From Thiotrichales bacterium (GTDB taxonomy: Bacteria > Pseudomonadota > Gammaproteobacteria > Francisellales > CACEW01), in assembly GCA_947478525.1 (NCBI GenBank), contig CANJVU010000024.1, forward strand, positions 1 through 38,270: DNA of 38,270 nt, read 5' to 3'. A program made the translations under genes and the position numbers. Numbering within the stretch: position 1 is the first letter of the stretch; every line of letters begins with the position of its first letter. Shown in pieces: positions 35,867-38,270 of the stretch. The notes under the pieces were generated by a model. The model made no database searches, had not been told where the DNA came from, and saw nothing but the letters and a program-made list of their open reading frames with translations.

Positions 35867-36940
35867 ATGTCAGGAAATAGCATTGGCCAATCCTTCGTAG
35901 TTACCACTTTCGGTGAAAGTCATGGCATCGCCCTTGGTGCCATTATTGATGGCTGCCCTCCTGGATTAGCGCTGTGCGAAGCCGATCTGCAAATGGAAAT
36001 AGAACGTCGCCGTACGGGACAATCGAAGTACACCTCTCAGCGTCGTGAACCCGATCAGGTAAAAATTCTGTCGGGAATCTTTGAGGGCAAAACTACCGGC
36101 ACGCCGATTGGTTTGGTGATTGAAAATGAAGACCATCGCTCGAAAGATTATGATGACATCAAAGATAAATTTCGCCCAGGTCATGCCGATTTTACCTATC
36201 ACCACAAATACCATGGTATTCGCGATTACCGCGGCAGTGGCCGAGCTTCAGCCCGAGAAACCGTCATGCGCGTCGCTGCGGGCGCCATTGCTAAAAAATA
36301 TTTACGTGAGCAATTCGGCACCCAAATTCGGGGTTATTTGTCACAGATGGGATCGATCAAACTCGGTCATCACGGCTGGCAGCATGTCGATACAAACCCC
36401 TTCTTCTGCGCCGATCCCGATAAAATTGCGCTCCTGGAACAACTGATCCACAATATTCGCAAAGACGGCGATTCGATTGGCGCAGAAGTTACGGTCATTG
36501 CCGACTCGGTTCCGATTGGCTTGGGTGAACCGGTGTTTGATAAACTCGACGCAGAGCTGGCCTATGCACTGATGAGCATTAACGCAGTGAAAGCCGTCGG
36601 CATTGGTGACGGTTTTGACGTGGTGGCACAACGTGGTAGTGAACATCGTGATCAAATAACGAAAGCGCAAGGTTTCTTAAGCAATCATAGTGGCGGCATG
36701 TTGGGGGGTATTTCCACTGGCCAACCCATCATTGTTAAAATCGCGCTTAAACCCACCTCCAGCATTATTACGCCCGCGCAAAGCATCGACATTCACGGCA
36801 ATGACGTTGAAGTGACGACCAAAGGCCGCCATGACCCTTGTGTCGGCATCCGCGCCACCCCCATTGCGGAAGCTATGGTTGCACTGGTATTGATGGACCA
36901 TGTATTGCGCCATCGTGCTCAATGTGGAGGCGCAAGATGA
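35867..36940 (+). CDS. aroC: Chorismate synthase
   Basis: AroC converts EPSP to chorismate with reduced FMN, the last shared step of aromatic amino acid synthesis. The 357-residue protein has [32 protein letters not shown], the signature [16 protein letters not shown] and the C-terminal [18 protein letters not shown]. It has its own promoter and overlaps the DedA gene by 4 bases (ATGA). Confidence 0.97.
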   Translation: MSGNSIGQSFVVTTFGESHGIALGAIIDGCPPGLALCEADLQMEIERRRTGQSKYTSQRREPDQVKILSGIFEGKTTGTPIGLVIENEDHRSKDYDDIKDKFRPGHADFTYHHKYHGIRDYRGSGRASARETVMRVAAGAIAKKYLREQFGTQIRGYLSQMGSIKLGHHGWQHVDTNPFFCADPDKIALLEQLIHNIRKDGDSIGAEVTVIADSVPIGLGEPVFDKLDAELAYALMSINAVKAVGIGDGFDVVAQRGSEHRDQITKAQGFLSNHSGGMLGGISTGQPIIVKIALKPTSSIITPAQSIDIHGNDVEVTTKGRHDPCVGIRATPIAEAMVALVLMDHVLRHRAQCGGAR

Positions 36941-37521
36941 GCCCTGGATTACATCATATGATTATGGTTTATGGTTATTGGTTAATGGCTTTTGGTGCAT
37001 TGATTGAAGGCGAAACCTTCTTGATTGCTGGTGGTATCGCCGCGCAACAAGGCATTTTACACGTATGGATTTTGATTCTATTCGCACTGGTTGGAAGCAT
37101 GATTCATGATTGTGCTTTTTTCTTCATTGGCCGTTTCTTTGGCCAGACTTATCTTGATAAAAGACCACAATTCCATGCCAGAGCAGATGTGATTCTCAAA
37201 CTACTGGATCGTTATGGGATTTGGCTGATCATTGGTTTACGCTATGCCTATGGCTTGCGCACCATTATTCCCACCGTGCTGGGTATTAGCCCTATTTCCA
37301 AAAGAAAATTTATTTTCTATGACTTTATTGGCGGCATTTTGTGGTCTTGCACCTTTGTGCTCGGGGGTTATTATCTCGGCAAAGCCTTTGAGCATTTTTT
37401 ACATCTGCTCTCAAAATATGAATCGATGGCCAGCAGCATAATTACCATTGCCCTTATTGTGGTGGTTGGCATCGGTGCCTTATGGCTGTGGTGGCGCAAT
37501 AAAAAATCTAAACACGAGTGA
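36937..37521 (+). CDS. DedA family inner-membrane protein
   Basis: The 194-residue protein starts at the ATG in the aroC stop (ATGA overlap); the frame extending to 36838 is aroC shadow. DedA hallmarks are [15 protein letters not shown] at the N-terminal re-entrant region and [17 protein letters not shown] with the conserved arginines and proline. Four to five hydrophobic segments end in a basic tail. DedA proteins act in membrane lipid (undecaprenyl phosphate or phosphatidylethanolamine) turnover and proton-motive-force homeostasis; the exact substrate here is unknown. Confidence 0.9.
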   Translation: MSPGLHHMIMVYGYWLMAFGALIEGETFLIAGGIAAQQGILHVWILILFALVGSMIHDCAFFFIGRFFGQTYLDKRPQFHARADVILKLLDRYGIWLIIGLRYAYGLRTIIPTVLGISPISKRKFIFYDFIGGILWSCTFVLGGYYLGKAFEHFLHLLSKYESMASSIITIALIVVVGIGALWLWWRNKKSKHE

Positions 37522-37529
37522 ATCTACCT

Positions 37530-38072
37530 ATGTCTTTGACTTTACTGAATATTATTCAATTTTTACTCAACACCTTATTTGGAATTTATATTGTGGCAGT
37601 GATGCTGCGTTTTTTACTGCAATGGGTCAAAGCCGATTTTTACCACCCCTTCTGTCAACTGTTGATGAAAGTGACCAACCCACCGCTGCTACCCTTACGC
37701 AAAATCATCCCTGGTTGGTTTGGACTGGATATGGCTGCAGTGGTATTGATGCTGATATTACAATGCGCACAATTAGCATTGATCGCCTGGTTATTTCAAT
37801 ACCCCCTCAACAGCTGGTTAATCACACTGGGTCTGCTAAAACTGCTGCAAATGGTGTTAAACCTTTATTTCTTTGCCATCATCCTCCGCGCTATTGCCAG
37901 CTGGTTTTCAGACAGCAACAACCCCAACGCACGCCTGCTTAACCAATTAACCGAACCAGTGCTGCGCCCGGTGCGCCGCGTCTTACCGCCCTTTAGTGGG
38001 ATTGATTTATCGCCCTTAGTGGTATTAATTTTATTGCAAGTTGCCTCTATTGGATTACAAACATTTATGTAG
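37530..38072 (+). CDS. YggT family membrane protein
   Basis: Two YggT repeats are seen, each a pair of membrane helices around a conserved loop: VMLRFLLQWVKADFYHPFCQ...PPLLPLRKIIP, then ILRAIASWFSDSNNPNARLL...PVLRPVRRVLP. The ATG at 37530 gives 180 residues. A GTG at 37518 inside the DedA stop is an alternative that adds four residues. YggT proteins have been linked to osmotic tolerance and to membrane organisation, but the mechanism is not settled. It is the last gene of aroC-dedA-yggT. Confidence 0.9.
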   Translation: MSLTLLNIIQFLLNTLFGIYIVAVMLRFLLQWVKADFYHPFCQLLMKVTNPPLLPLRKIIPGWFGLDMAAVVLMLILQCAQLALIAWLFQYPLNSWLITLGLLKLLQMVLNLYFFAIILRAIASWFSDSNNPNARLLNQLTEPVLRPVRRVLPPFSGIDLSPLVVLILLQVASIGLQTFM

Positions 38073-38096
38073 GGTTTGCCGCTTGTCAAACCTTTC
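38073..38096 (+). terminator. Candidate terminator after yggT
   Basis: GGTTTG (38073-38078) and CAAACC (38087-38092) form a 6-base-pair stem with an 8-base loop, followed by TTTCTC. It begins at the yggT stop codon. The T-run is short. Confidence 0.45.
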
Positions 38097-38121
38097 TCAA
38101 ATCAAAGTGCTGAAAAAAGAT

Positions 38122-38270
38122 GGGTCTATGTCGTTTTGAGTGGGTAATATATACTTGAAGCCAAATCAACCAATCAAAAACTGCTATGAACGGAGAAGAG
38201 ATATTTAGCATTGGACTTGGCCTTGTTTCACCATGGGTAGTGAAATCGGTAGAATTTAAAGCGCCAGACG
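38122..38270 (+). mobile_element. Left end of an ISL3-type insertion sequence (continues outside window)
   Basis: A transposase reading frame of the ISL3 type begins at 38186. The sequence from 38122 (gggtctatgtcgttttgagt) begins with GGG and resembles ISL3-type terminal repeats. The right end, partner repeat and target duplication are outside the window, so the boundary is inferred. Confidence 0.55.
38186..38270 (+). CDS. ISL3 family transposase, N-terminal fragment
   Basis: The 28 visible codons read MNGEEIFSIGLGLVSPWVVK then SVEFKAPD. The 'xxFxxGLGLxxPWxVxxVxF' opening is typical of ISL3 transposases, before their zinc-finger and DDE domains. Nothing can be said about intactness because the window ends here. 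Confidence 0.72.
   Translation, partial: MNGEEIFSIGLGLVSPWVVKSVEFKAPD

Noticed and set aside
1..38270. CRISPR arrays, tRNA and rRNA genes
   Set aside because: No regularly spaced repeats, cloverleaf-like segments or rRNA sequence were seen by eye on either strand; a tRNAscan or CRISPR search was not possible here.

Overview
The window comes from a free-standing bacterial chromosome. Gene content and gene order are typical of Gammaproteobacteria: lepA-lepB-rnc-era, ileS-lspA-fkpB, 6S RNA immediately before the 5-formyltetrahydrofolate cyclo-ligase gene, prmB close to aroC, and metK-ahcY. Base composition is moderate. Two very large proteins of unfamiliar architecture, an isolated ClpV-type ATPase and a decayed toxin-antitoxin pair suggest a host-associated lineage, possibly Legionellales-like. 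That lineage call is inference; no secretion-system structural genes are present here.

Layout, left to right. 1-2.3 kb: a leftward gene cut by the window edge, encoding a single-pass membrane protein with a mucin-like Ser/Thr tail behind a near-consensus promoter. 2.4-8.4 kb: a tight leftward operon of CHCC zinc-finger protein, lepA, lepB, rnc, era and an ArnT/PMT-like glycosyltransferase. 8.5-11.3 kb: a DUF805 membrane protein convergent with an Aas-like acyl-ACP/CoA synthetase whose acyltransferase domain has lost its catalytic motif. 11.4-17.1 kb: the activated-methyl/one-carbon genes metK, ahcY and metF plus rsmE (rightward), interrupted by a toxin-antitoxin fusion scar and a Kch-like potassium channel (both leftward). 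17.1-21.1 kb: a 1330-residue pentapeptide-repeat protein with a second family of tandem repeats. 21.2-23.7 kb: rsmD, 6S RNA, the cyclo-ligase, a DUF3301 protein and comF. 23.8-27.7 kb: a PAT/AmpG-like transporter overlapping clpV. 27.8-33.4 kb: an MFS transporter, efp, fkpB, lspA and ileS. 33.5-38.1 kb: a GNAT acetyltransferase divergent from prmB, a YgjP-type metalloprotease, aroC, a DedA protein and a YggT protein. From about 38.12 kb: the left end of an ISL3-type insertion sequence.

How the genes fit together. MetK makes SAM, AhcY removes SAH, and MetF supplies methyl-THF for methionine regeneration. The neighbouring RsmE, RsmD and PrmB are SAM-dependent methyltransferases of the ribosome, and the cyclo-ligase feeds the folate pool. 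LepA, Era, RNase III, EF-P and IleS serve translation and ribosome maturation. LepB and LspA are the two signal peptidases.

The genes are packed with many 1-8 base overlaps, and there is no gene-free stretch above about 200 bases. No tRNA, rRNA or CRISPR array was seen. The parts least like a housekeeping chromosome are the two large proteins at 1-2261 and 17089-21081, the degenerate Aas, the clpV cluster and the TA scar.
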